Assembly (NCBI GenBank): GCA_037190665.1
Contig: JBBCJT010000054.1
Location: 1-30,526 of the forward strand
From: JBBCJT01 sp037190665
GTDB taxonomy: Bacteria; Pseudomonadota; Alphaproteobacteria; Acetobacterales; Acetobacteraceae
Reading direction: 5' to 3'
DNA: 30,526 nt
In this document: piece after piece, positions 23,970 to 30,526 of the stretch
Layout of the letters: every line of letters starts with the position of its first letter
Numbering within the stretch: position 1 is the stretch's first letter
Notes under the pieces: generated by a model
What the model was told of the DNA's origin: nothing
What the model saw: only the letters and a program-made list of their open reading frames with translations
Databases searched by the model: none
Translations under genes and position numbers: made by a program

Positions 23970-23988
23970 CCCGCCCGCGCGGGGCGGG
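23970..23988 (-). terminator. GC-rich hairpin at the end of fpr
   Basis: CCCGCCC and GGGCGGG pair perfectly over a five-base loop immediately after the fpr stop. There is no T-run, so it may end transcription only partly or protect the 3' end. The remaining bases to 23852 probably hold the dctP promoter; I could not identify clear boxes. Confidence 0.45.
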
Positions 23989-24765
23989 CTATTTCTCGAC
24001 GAAGGCCTTCTCGATCACGAAATCCCCCGGCTCGCCGGAATTGCCCTCCTCGAAGCCGAGGTCGAGCAGCATCGCCCGGCCGTCGCGCAGCAGCTCCGGG
24101 TTGCCGCACAGCATGATGCGGTCGGCCTCGCGGTCGAACGGGCCCTCGCGGCCGAGGTCGCGGAACAGCGTGCCGTCGGCGATCAGGTCCGTGATCCGGC
24201 CCTGCTTGTCGAACGGCTCGCGCGTGACGGTGGGGTAGTAGACCAGCTTCTCCCGCACGTCCTCGCCCAGCAGCTCGTGCTCCGGCAGGGTCTTCGTGAA
24301 CCAGTCGCGGTAGGCGAGCTCGGCCACGAAGCGGCAGGTGTGGGTGACCACCACGCGGTCGAACCGGGCGTAGGTCTCCGGGTCCTTCACCAGCGACAGG
24401 AACGGGGCGAGCCCGGTGCCGGTGGAGAGCATGAACAGCGTCCGGCCGGGGCGCAGGTTGTCGAGCAGCAGCGTGCCGGTCGCCTTGCGGCCGACCAGCA
24501 GCGTGTCGCCGACCTGGATGTGCTGCAGCCGGGACGTCAGCGGCCCGTTCGGGACCTTGATGGAGAGGAACTCCAGATCGTCCTCCCACGTCGCGCTCAC
24601 CATCGAATAGGCGCGCAGCAGCGGTTTTCCGTTCACGACGATGCCGATCATCGCGAATTCGCCCGACCGGAAGCGCATCGTCTTGTCCCGGGTGGCGGTG
24701 AAGCTGAAAAGCGTGTCGGTCCAGTGGTGGACGGACAGGATGCGTTCTTCGAAAAAGGCGCTCAT
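23989..24765 (-). CDS. fpr: Ferredoxin--NADP(+) reductase
   Basis: A 258-residue bacterial FNR of the Fpr class, moving electrons between NADPH and ferredoxin or flavodoxin in the cytoplasm. The FAD-binding motif RAYSMVS is at 51-57, preceded by FRSGEFAMIGI. SIKVPNGPLTSRLQHI and the NADP motif STGTGLAPFLS (114-124) follow, then LCGNPELLRDGRAMLLDLGF. The C-terminus FVIEKAFVEK with a terminal Val-Glu-Lys is that of the proteobacterial Fpr family. The ATG at 24765 is where the fold starts. It is divergent from a small hypothetical gene. Confidence 0.95.
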   Translation of the reverse strand: MSAFFEERILSVHHWTDTLFSFTATRDKTMRFRSGEFAMIGIVVNGKPLLRAYSMVSATWEDDLEFLSIKVPNGPLTSRLQHIQVGDTLLVGRKATGTLLLDNLRPGRTLFMLSTGTGLAPFLSLVKDPETYARFDRVVVTHTCRFVAELAYRDWFTKTLPEHELLGEDVREKLVYYPTVTREPFDKQGRITDLIADGTLFRDLGREGPFDREADRIMLCGNPELLRDGRAMLLDLGFEEGNSGEPGDFVIEKAFVEK

Positions 24766-24849
24766 GCGGGACAGGTTGATGCCCGGCCGGAGGTTGCGCG
24801 ACAAGGCACCCCGCCGCACCATGGCGCGGAACAGCAAACGACAGGGCGC

Positions 24850-24963
24850 ATGACGGTCGCGACAGGTCCCCGAACGCAGGTCGATCGTCCCGCCGTCCGC
24901 GCCGCCGGCGGGCAGCCCCCGCCCGGCCCGCCCGCACCATCCGGGCCCGGGAGCGCGGCATGA
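24850..24963 (+). CDS. Possible 37-residue proline-rich leader ORF
   Basis: A short frame from the ATG at 24850 has nine prolines in its last 25 residues (GGQPPPGPPAPSGPG) and stops in an ATGA overlap with the next small gene. AGGG is four bases upstream. The overlap suggests coupling, but proline-rich translations arise easily by chance at this base composition. Confidence 0.2.
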   Translation: MTVATGPRTQVDRPAVRAAGGQPPPGPPAPSGPGSAA

Positions 24964-25187
24964 GCGAGGACCCGGCCGAGACGCTGGCCGCGCTGTGGCG
25001 GCTGTCGCGCGACGAGGCGACCTCCCTCGACGAGCGCATCCGCCGGCTGGAATTCGCCGTGATGCGGGCGATGCGCGGGCAGGACGTGCCGGAGGGCGCC
25101 GACGGCCTGGTCGCCGAGCAGCGGATCGCGCTGGAGGAGACGCGGCTGCGCACCGCGCGCATCCTGGACCTGCTCGACGGGCGCTGA
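24960..25187 (+). CDS. Small hypothetical protein, helical
   Basis: A 75-residue charged protein beginning MSEDPAETLAALWRLSRDEA. It is almost all predicted helix, with heptad-like leucine and isoleucine spacing in LDERIRRLEFAVMRAMRG and LEETRLRTARILDLLDG, so a short coiled coil is plausible. It has no signal, membrane segment or cysteine. I do not recognise a family. Codon use has strong G/C at third positions, as in neighbouring genes, which supports coding. It lies between divergent fpr and a GNAT gene on the same strand 41 bases downstream, so it may share that gene's transcript. Confidence 0.55.
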   Translation: MSEDPAETLAALWRLSRDEATSLDERIRRLEFAVMRAMRGQDVPEGADGLVAEQRIALEETRLRTARILDLLDGR

Positions 25188-25228
25188 TTGGCCCTGTCGG
25201 CGCGGCCGTCCCCGCGCAAGATGGGGGC

Positions 25229-25906
25229 ATGACCGCCCTGCCCATCGGTCCCGAGGTGGACCCGACCCCGCGCATGCTGCCCGCCCGCATCGCCCATGAA
25301 GGGGCGTACTGCCGGCTGGAGCCTCTCCATCCCCGCCACGCGCCGGACCTGTTCCGCGCCGCGCACGGGGCGGAGGATTCATGGGCCTATCTCGGCTACG
25401 GCCCCTTCGCGGACGAGGCCGCGATGGCGCGCCACGTCGCCGCCATGGCCTCCCAGCACGATCCCATGGCCTGGGCGGTGCGGCCCAAGACCACCGGCGT
25501 CGTCACCGGCTGGCTGACGCTGATGGAGATCCAGCCCGCCAACGCGGCGATCGAGATCGGCCATATCTGGTTCGGCCCGCCCATGCAGCGCACGCGGGCG
25601 GCGACCGAGGCGATGTTCACCCTGATGCGCCATGCGATGGACGAGCTGGGCTACCGTCGCCTCGTCTGGAAGTGCAACTCGCTGAACGCGCCCTCCCGCC
25701 GTGCGGCCGACCGGCTCGGCTTTACCTACGAGGGCACGCTGCGCGCGCACATGGTGGTGAAGGGCCGGCGGCGCGACACGGCGTTCTATTCCATCCTCGC
25801 CGACGAGTGGCCGCACCGGCGCGACGCGCTGCTCGCGTGGCTGGACGCGGCGAACTTCGATGCCGAAGGGAATGCGAAGCGCAGCCTTTCGGCGATCCGC
25901 GGATAG
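25229..25906 (+). CDS. GNAT family N-acetyltransferase (RimJ/RimL-like)
   Basis: A 225-residue acetyltransferase. The N-terminus CRLEPLHPRHAPDLFRAAHG is the usual RimJ/RimL opening. AIEIGHIWFGPPMQRTRAAT corresponds to the central strand and the acetyl-CoA pyrophosphate loop, although the usual Q-x-x-G-x-G/A is replaced by MQRTRA. YRRLVWKCNSLNAPSRRAAD and RLGFTYEGTLRAHMVVKGRR form the typical C-terminal half. It would transfer acetyl from acetyl-CoA to an amine; proteins, antibiotics and metabolites are all possible targets. The ATG at 25229 is preceded by GGGGG. Confidence 0.88.
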   Translation: MTALPIGPEVDPTPRMLPARIAHEGAYCRLEPLHPRHAPDLFRAAHGAEDSWAYLGYGPFADEAAMARHVAAMASQHDPMAWAVRPKTTGVVTGWLTLMEIQPANAAIEIGHIWFGPPMQRTRAATEAMFTLMRHAMDELGYRRLVWKCNSLNAPSRRAADRLGFTYEGTLRAHMVVKGRRRDTAFYSILADEWPHRRDALLAWLDAANFDAEGNAKRSLSAIRG

Positions 25907-25928
25907 AAGACGGCTTCCCTCGCCTTCC

Positions 25929-25952
25929 CCCTCTCCCGCTTGCGGGAGAGGG
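25929..25952 (+). repeat. Single palindrome of the hairpin repeat family
   Basis: CCCTCTCCCGCT and TGCGGGAGAGGG form one perfect palindrome without a core or partner. It starts 22 bases after the GNAT stop. The rest of the 239-base gap before the next gene shows no gene. Confidence 0.8.
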
Positions 25953-26145
25953 GACGTTGCGTGGCGCATCTTGCCTCAACCTTCGGCAAGTCTTGCGTAC
26001 ATGGGAAGGGAACAATGCACGCGCGGCATTGCCCGAAGCATGACCGGCGCTGTTCCTCTCGCACGGACAAGGCCCCGAAGCAGGCGTGAACACCCGCACA
26101 TCCTGACGAAACGTCCATGATACCTTCCCGGCAGGGAGGCGTGTC

Positions 26146-26733
26146 ATGGCATTCGACGAAACCGCATTCGCGGCCCGGATCGACGCGCTCGGGCTGAAGC
26201 ATTTCGGCTACAAGGAACTGCTCACCCGCACGACGTGGAAGAACAAGTTCGGCACGCGCAACAGCCCGCCGCCGATGCGATTGTGGGACAACATCATCCC
26301 CACGATCATCATCCTCGACGAGCTGCGCGAGCACCTCGGCAAGAGCATCAAGCTGCAGAGCGTCTATCGCAGCGAGGCCTACAACCAGGCGTCCAGCGAC
26401 AAGACCAAGGGCTATACCGGCCGCGCCAAGACCAGCCAGCACATGGCCTACAGCGCCATCGACTTCACCGTCTCCGGCGTGGCCTGCACCAAGACCGAGA
26501 AGATCCTGATGGAATGGCGCGACAGCGGGAAGATGTTCTACTCGCCCGTCGCGTTCGAGCGGAAGGCGGAGACGGTCTCGGCCGGCAACGTCCCGTTCGG
26601 CGAACTGCCGCGCCAGTGGCGGGTCTGGCCGTTCGGGATCTGGTTCGCCTTCAAGGGCTACATCCACGCCTACCCGAGCGAGAACTTCACCCATGTCGAC
26701 ACGCGCGGGCTCACCTCGAAGATGACCGAGTAG
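26146..26733 (+). CDS. Peptidase M15-like protein (D-Ala-D-Ala carboxypeptidase fold)
   Basis: A 195-residue protein with the zinc-ligand pattern of M15 peptidases: LQSVYRSEAYN (R75), SQHMAYSAIDF with H99 and D106, and the second histidine H183 in FTHVDTRG. This is the family of cell-wall endopeptidases and phage-type peptidoglycan hydrolases (the Peptidase_M15_3 type). No signal peptide or membrane segment is visible, which is odd for a cell-wall enzyme and may point to a phage-derived or otherwise released protein. GGGAGG lies six bases before the ATG. It is convergent with the multicopper oxidase across a strong hairpin. Confidence 0.8.
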   Translation: MAFDETAFAARIDALGLKHFGYKELLTRTTWKNKFGTRNSPPPMRLWDNIIPTIIILDELREHLGKSIKLQSVYRSEAYNQASSDKTKGYTGRAKTSQHMAYSAIDFTVSGVACTKTEKILMEWRDSGKMFYSPVAFERKAETVSAGNVPFGELPRQWRVWPFGIWFAFKGYIHAYPSENFTHVDTRGLTSKMTE

Positions 26734-26740
26734 CCGGAAC

Positions 26741-26766
26741 GGAGGCGGCGGCGATCCGCCGCCTCC
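26741..26766. terminator. Bidirectional terminator-like hairpin between convergent genes
   Basis: GGAGGCGGCGG (26741-26751) and CCGCCGCCTCC (26756-26766) form a perfect 11-base-pair stem with loop CGAT. It fills most of the 41-base gap between the M15-like and oxidase stops. There is no T-run on either strand. Confidence 0.65.
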
Positions 26767-26774
26767 ATCATCGG

Positions 26775-28226
26775 TCAGGCCGCGGGTGCGACCGCGAACT
26801 CGGTCATCATGCCCGTCTGCAGATGCGGCATGTGATGGCAGTGCAGCATCCACCGCGCCGCCTCTCCGGCATCGAGCGCGACGGTGACCATCCGCATCGG
26901 CGGCACGTACACCGTGTCGCGCACGGCCCCTGTCACGCGGTGCCGGCCGATGCTGACGACCTGGAAGGCGTGGCCGTGCAGGTGCATCGGGTGGCCCATC
27001 ATGGACATGTTGTGGAAGGTCAGCTCCACCCGCTCGCCCGATCGCGCGACGACCGGGCGGTGCGAACCCCATGTGGCTCCGTCGATGGTCCAGACATAGG
27101 GCTGCATCGTTCCGCCGAGCATGACGGATCGCGCGCGGTCGACCGGGCGCGCCGGCAGCGACAGTGGCGAGGCCAGACCCGCTTCCTGCGCCAGATCGAC
27201 ATCGAAGGCCGGGGCATTGTCGGCCCCGCGCTCGTCGATCCTGACCACGCGTGCGCCCTGCGTGGCGAGGACGATGCCCGTGCGCTCGCGCGCGCCCTCG
27301 CGAAGCGCGAGGATGGGCCAGCTTCCGGCGCCGGCGGGAAGATCGATCTCCAGATCCAGCCGCTGCCCCATGGCCACGCCGAACCGGCTGCCCGGGACCG
27401 GTGAGACCGGATGGCCGTCGGTCGCGACGAGCCGCGCGGGGACGGCGCCGGTGTCGATCCAGAAGATCGTCGCGGCGGCGGCGTTGATCACCCTCAACCG
27501 GATGCGCCCGCCGCGTTCGACGCGGACGATTTCGGGATCGGCGAGCGTGCGATCGTTCGCCAGATAGGCGTCCCAGTCGTGATCGTTCAGGTCCATCGCC
27601 ATGTGGCCCATGCCGGCATGGGCCTGCCCGCCCGTCATGCCGCCAGCGCCATGGTTCATGCCGCCGCCGTGGTTCATGCCACCGCCGGCATGGCCACCGC
27701 TGATCCGGGCCATCACCTCCTCCGGCGTGCTGAAGGAGAAGTCGTGGAGGAGCAGCACGACATCCTGCCGGTCCGCGGCCGCATCCCCGGCCGTCCTGAC
27801 GATCAGCGGCGCGGCGAGAAGCTGCATCTCCTGCACCGGGATGTGGCTGTGCATCCAGTGCGTGCCGGGGCGCGCGGCGAAGTCGTAGGCGCGCGCCTCC
27901 CCGCTGGCGAGCACCGGCATGGGAATGCCGGGCACGCCGTCCTGCGCATGCGGCGGGATCTGCCCGTGCCAGTGGATGATCGTCTCCACCGGCAGGTCGT
28001 TGCGCAGATCGACGCGGAACCTCTCGCCGGGATCGAGCACGAGCCCCTGCCGGCCCGCCGGATCGGTCAGGCCGAACACGGTCGCGGCGCGGCCGTTGAT
28101 CTCGAGGGTGCGGGTGCCGGCGGTCAGCCGGCGCGGCGAGGCGCCCGTCGCGTACGCGGGAAGGGTAGCGGCAGCGCCGGTCGCCATGCAGGCGGCGAAC
28201 AGCCTGCGACGTGTCATGTGAGTCAT
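26775..28226 (-). CDS. Multicopper oxidase with Met/His-rich insertion (CueO/CopA-like)
   Basis: A 483-residue exported oxidase. The signal MTRRRLFAACMATGAAATLP is of twin-arginine type. All four copper motifs are intact: HWHG (85-88), HSH (126-128), HPMHLHGH (412-419) and HCHHMPHLQTGMM (462-474). The type 1 cysteine is C463, and M473 is the likely axial ligand. A Met/His/Gly-rich segment at about 178-211 (GGHAGGGMNHGGGMNHGAGG) resembles the cuprous-oxidase region of CueO and PcoA. The likely job is oxidation of Cu(I) to the less toxic Cu(II) in the periplasm. AGGA lies six bases before the ATG. The gene is preceded, 76 bases upstream, by a Cys-rich exported protein in the same direction. Confidence 0.93.
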   Translation of the reverse strand: MTHMTRRRLFAACMATGAAATLPAYATGASPRRLTAGTRTLEINGRAATVFGLTDPAGRQGLVLDPGERFRVDLRNDLPVETIIHWHGQIPPHAQDGVPGIPMPVLASGEARAYDFAARPGTHWMHSHIPVQEMQLLAAPLIVRTAGDAAADRQDVVLLLHDFSFSTPEEVMARISGGHAGGGMNHGGGMNHGAGGMTGGQAHAGMGHMAMDLNDHDWDAYLANDRTLADPEIVRVERGGRIRLRVINAAAATIFWIDTGAVPARLVATDGHPVSPVPGSRFGVAMGQRLDLEIDLPAGAGSWPILALREGARERTGIVLATQGARVVRIDERGADNAPAFDVDLAQEAGLASPLSLPARPVDRARSVMLGGTMQPYVWTIDGATWGSHRPVVARSGERVELTFHNMSMMGHPMHLHGHAFQVVSIGRHRVTGAVRDTVYVPPMRMVTVALDAGEAARWMLHCHHMPHLQTGMMTEFAVAPAA

Positions 28227-28302
28227 GATGAGTCCTGTCGAAGGCGCGAGGCTCGGCGCCCCGCGCGTCAGAAGATCGGCCGTGAACGGGCCGGGCTTTG
28301 GT

Positions 28303-28638
28303 TCAACAGGTCCGAAGGTCGGGTGGCCGGCTTGGCGTGTCCGGGCTGAAGGGGATGAACGAAGGGCTCACGGCCCAGAGGGTTCCGGAGCGGCCCCAGT
28401 ATCCCGGCATCGCCGCTGCCGGCGCGGCCGGCAGGGATGGCGATGCGGCGCACAGCTTTCCGCAGGGATCGGCGGAGGTGTCGGGGAATGTGTCTTCGTC
28501 GCACGCATCGCAATGGTCGGCGATGCTCGCCTGATGAAGCTGCGCGGCCCCGCAGGACGCCATGCCCGGGGCGGCGAACGCCACGCCCAGCACGAGCGAG
28601 AACAGGATCAGCACGAAAGCGCGCGCGGCGGCGTTCAT
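28303..28638 (-). CDS. Small exported Cys-rich protein upstream of the multicopper oxidase
   Basis: The protein is 111 residues from the ATG at 28638. A signal peptide (AFVLILFSLVLGVAFAAPGM) precedes SCGAAQLHQ, DHCDACDED and DPCGKLC; cysteines are at 29, 43, 46, 59, 63 and 111, with two histidines among the first. The CxxC and CxxxC spacing suggests metal binding or disulfides. I do not know this family. Its position 76 bases upstream of a copper oxidase and the Cys/His content suggest a copper sensor-leader or chaperone, by analogy with Cys/His-rich CopL-type proteins upstream of copAB; this is inference. The last 45 residues are proline- and serine-rich. Confidence 0.5.
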   Translation of the reverse strand: MNAAARAFVLILFSLVLGVAFAAPGMASCGAAQLHQASIADHCDACDEDTFPDTSADPCGKLCAASPSLPAAPAAAMPGYWGRSGTLWAVSPSFIPFSPDTPSRPPDLRTC

Positions 28639-28726
28639 CGGGGTCGGGTATAGACGCCGCACGGCGCGTTTCACATCACATGCTCCGGCCACATCTTCTT
28701 GAGGCGAAGCCGCGGTGACGCCTTCC

Positions 28727-28862
28727 CCCTCTCCCGCCTGCGGGAGAGGGCCGGGGTGAGGGTGCGTCGGCCAGCACCACAGCGAGGTCTCGCCTTCGCG
28801 CGCGTACCCTCACCCTCCCGCGCAAGCGCGGGCCCCTCCCTCTCCCGCCAGGCGGGAGAGGG
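28727..28862 (-). repeat. Modular hairpin repeat, 136-bp form, inverted orientation
   Basis: Reverse complement of the copy at 17864-17999 with very few differences, including the core (ACGCGCGCGAAGGCGAGACC). Palindromes lie at 28838-28862 and 28727-28750, with the inner hairpin CCCGCGCAAGCGCGGG at 28817-28832. It fills most of the 283-base gap between livF and the Cys-rich gene; no gene is seen there. Confidence 0.9.
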
Positions 28863-28921
28863 GCTGAGGCGAGGGGGACATCGGTCCTGCCGATGAACCC
28901 CACCGACAAGGCTCGTCGCCA

Positions 28922-29620
28922 TCACACCGACAGATGCGCCGCGCGCAGCGCCGCGTCGTTCATCAGCGCGCCCATCGCGCCGGTCCAGACGATCGCGCCC
29001 TTCTCGATCACCGCGGCGCGGTCGGCGATGCCGGCGGCGAAGTGCAGGTTCTGCTCGGCCAGCAGGATGCCCACGCCCGCCGCCTTCAGCGCGCGGATCG
29101 CATCCGCCATCTGCGCGACGATCACCGGCGCGAGGCCCTCGCTCGGCTCGTCCAGCAGCATCAGCCGCGGATTGCCCATCAGCGTGCGCGCGATGGCCAG
29201 CATCTGCTGCTCGCCGCCGCTCATCCGCCCGCCCGGCCGGTCGTGCATCAGGCCGAGATTGGGGAACACCTCGAACAGCCGCGCCTCGGTCCAGGCCTCG
29301 CGCCCGGCAGCGGACTGGCGGCCGACCTCCAGGTTCTCCGCCACCGTCAGCTCCGTGAAGATGCGTCGGTCCTCGGGCACATATCCGATGCCGGCGCGCG
29401 CGATGCGGTAGGGCGGCAGGCCGGCGATGTCGCGGCCGTCGAAGCGGATGCTTCCCGCGGCCGGGGCGACGAGCCCCATGATCGCCTTCAGCGTAGTGGA
29501 CTTGCCCGCGCCGTTGCGGCCGGCGAGCACCAGCACCTCCCCCGCATCCACCGCGAGCGACACGCCGCGCAGGATCTGCGCACGGCCGTAGAACGCATCG
29601 AGTCCCTCGACCGTCAGCAT
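28922..29620 (-). CDS. livF: LivF-type branched-chain amino acid ABC transporter ATP-binding protein
   Basis: A 232-residue cytoplasmic ATPase. Walker A GRNGAGKST is at 34-42, followed by the LivF-typical GYVPEDRRIFTELTVAENL, signature MSGGEQQMLAIARTL, and Walker B LMLLDEPSEGLAPVI with LAEQNLHFA as the switch-histidine region (Q-N replaces H). The ATG at 29620 shares one base with the livG stop (TGATG). It belongs to a second transporter, distinct from the fused one at the left end; the two LivF sequences differ widely. Substrate unknown. Confidence 0.95.
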   Translation of the reverse strand: MLTVEGLDAFYGRAQILRGVSLAVDAGEVLVLAGRNGAGKSTTLKAIMGLVAPAAGSIRFDGRDIAGLPPYRIARAGIGYVPEDRRIFTELTVAENLEVGRQSAAGREAWTEARLFEVFPNLGLMHDRPGGRMSGGEQQMLAIARTLMGNPRLMLLDEPSEGLAPVIVAQMADAIRALKAAGVGILLAEQNLHFAAGIADRAAVIEKGAIVWTGAMGALMNDAALRAAHLSV

Positions 29621-30366
29621 CAATGCGCGCCCCTGCCGAGATAGACCTCGCGCACCCGCGCATCGGCGCGGATCGCCTCCGGCGGTCCCTCGGCGATCAG
29701 CTCGCCGCGCGCCAGCACGAGGATGCGGTCGGCCGCGCCGAACACGACATCCATGTCGTGCTCGGTGAACAGCACGGCGAGGCTCCTCTCCTTCGCCAGC
29801 CGCCGCACCAGCGCCATCAGCGCCGTGCGCTCGGCCGGGGCCATGCCGGCGGTGGGCTCGTCCATCAGCAGCAGGCGCGGGCTGTTGGCGAGCGCGATGG
29901 CAAGCTCCAGCCGCTTCAGGTCGCCATAGGCCAGCACGCCCGCCGCGCGGTCCGCCTGCTCCGTCATGCCGATCTCGGCCAGCAGCGCATCGGCCTCCGC
30001 ACGGAACAGCGACCGCGCCGCCCGCCACACGCCCCAGCTCCGTCCCGCATGCGCGGTCAGCGCGGTCTGCACGTTCTCCGCCACCGTCATCGAGGCGAAG
30101 GTGGCGGTGATCTGGAACGTGCGCCCCACGCCAAGCCGCCATACCGCGCGCGGCGCGAGCCCGGTGATGTCCTCGCCGCCCAGATGCACGCGGCCGGCAT
30201 CCGGGCGGAGCTGGCCGTTCAGCATGTTGAAGCAGGTGGACTTGCCGGCACCGTTCGGGCCGATCAGCGCCAGCATCTCCCCGGCCCCGACGGCGAAGGA
30301 CACGTCACGCACCGCGCGCACCCCGCCGAACGCCTTCTGCAGCCCGCGCGCTTCGAGAACGCTCAT
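29620..30366 (-). CDS. livG: LivG-type branched-chain amino acid ABC transporter ATP-binding protein
   Basis: A 248-residue ATPase. Walker A GPNGAGKST is at 36-44, then GVGRTFQITATFASMTVAEN, the LivG hallmark, and LAYGDLKRLELAIAL at the signature position (usual LSYGxQ). Walker B LLLMDEPTAGMAPAER and FTEHDMDVVF with the switch histidine complete the site. It is the first visible gene of the second liv cluster. Upstream bases to the window end hold only hairpins, so its permease genes are either further right or elsewhere. No clear ribosome-binding site was seen. Confidence 0.95.
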   Translation of the reverse strand: MSVLEARGLQKAFGGVRAVRDVSFAVGAGEMLALIGPNGAGKSTCFNMLNGQLRPDAGRVHLGGEDITGLAPRAVWRLGVGRTFQITATFASMTVAENVQTALTAHAGRSWGVWRAARSLFRAEADALLAEIGMTEQADRAAGVLAYGDLKRLELAIALANSPRLLLMDEPTAGMAPAERTALMALVRRLAKERSLAVLFTEHDMDVVFGAADRILVLARGELIAEGPPEAIRADARVREVYLGRGAH

Positions 30367-30381
30367 GCGGAGAGGCCGGTG

Positions 30382-30449
30382 CGGGGCTCCGCCCCGGACC
30401 CCGGAAGGGGCTTTGCCCCTTCACCCCACCAGGGGGCACGGCCCCCTGG
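30382..30449. repeat. Three consecutive perfect hairpins with three-base loops
   Basis: CGGGGC-TCC-GCCCCG (30382-30396), GAAGGGGC-TTT-GCCCCTTC (30404-30422) and CCAGGGGGC-ACG-GCCCCCTGG (30429-30449) follow each other with seven- and six-base gaps. Stems have six, eight and nine base pairs. It lies just upstream of livG. Similar strings are, to my knowledge, dispersed in Acetobacteraceae genomes, but I cannot confirm this here. Confidence 0.75.
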
Positions 30450-30498
30450 ACCCGCGATTCCCTTAGGAAGGCTTTGAACGAGCCGGCCGGGAGACCCC

Positions 30499-30526
30499 AC
30501 CCCCCACAACGATTGTTGTGGGGGGT
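30499..30526. repeat. Perfect palindrome at the window edge
   Basis: ACCCCCCACAAC and GTTGTGGGGGGT are perfect complements around GATT. It ends at the last base of the window, so its context is unknown. It could be the terminator of a gene beyond the edge. Confidence 0.6.

Noticed and set aside
28699..28896. Small open frames in the hairpin repeats with peptides such as SPRPSPAGGRG and LTPALSR
   Set aside because: They are translations of the palindromic repeat in different frames; the same peptides appear at every copy irrespective of neighbours.

Overview
The window is about 70% G+C, with tightly packed genes that often overlap by 1-8 bases. Most of the solute-binding proteins carry twin-arginine signals. 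The gene families (two branched-chain amino acid ABC transporter clusters, a TRAP transporter, Hsp20 next to a DUF1150 protein, and def-fmt-truA) fit an alphaproteobacterium. I infer Rhodospirillales/Acetobacteraceae (Roseomonas-like) from gene style and repeat style, not from a marker gene.

Layout. 1-4556 (minus): a branched-chain amino acid type ABC transporter, livK-livH followed by one reading frame that fuses LivM, LivG and LivF. 4766-4851: tRNA-Leu(UAA). 4900-8834: a VOC protein, a 3-hydroxyisobutyrate-dehydrogenase-like enzyme, a carboxymuconolactone-decarboxylase-like protein and a PhoR-like histidine kinase. 8835-10972: an LpoA-like lipoprotein divergent from rsmI. 11261-12083: a type I-E CRISPR array of 14 repeats and 13 spacers with no cas gene in the window. 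Its leader is on the right and it is transcribed leftwards. 12202-15787: a DadA/PuuB-like oxidase, then truA, fmt and def. 15906-17766: hsp20, a DUF1150 protein and proline iminopeptidase. 18204-19892: an MHS-type MFS transporter with a periplasmic insertion. 20006-23852: a TRAP transporter (dctP, hairpin, dctQ, dctM) with a degenerate MhpD-like protein at its end. 23989-28638: ferredoxin-NADP reductase, a small hypothetical protein, a GNAT, an M15-like peptidase, a Met/His-rich multicopper oxidase and a Cys-rich exported protein. 28922-30366: livF and livG of a second transporter.

Between genes there is a recurrent modular hairpin repeat in at least six copies. Full copies are 136 or 117 bp, and the two lengths differ by one inner hairpin cassette. 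It fills nearly every larger gap and explains the spurious open frames there.

The most interesting signals are the history written in the CRISPR repeats (changes confined to the four-base hairpin loop, including an exact inversion of the stem-loop), the intact-looking leader with an IHF-like site despite absent cas genes, the LivM-LivG-LivF fusion, and the repeat family. I found no gene cluster that I would call a wholly new enzymatic or defence system.
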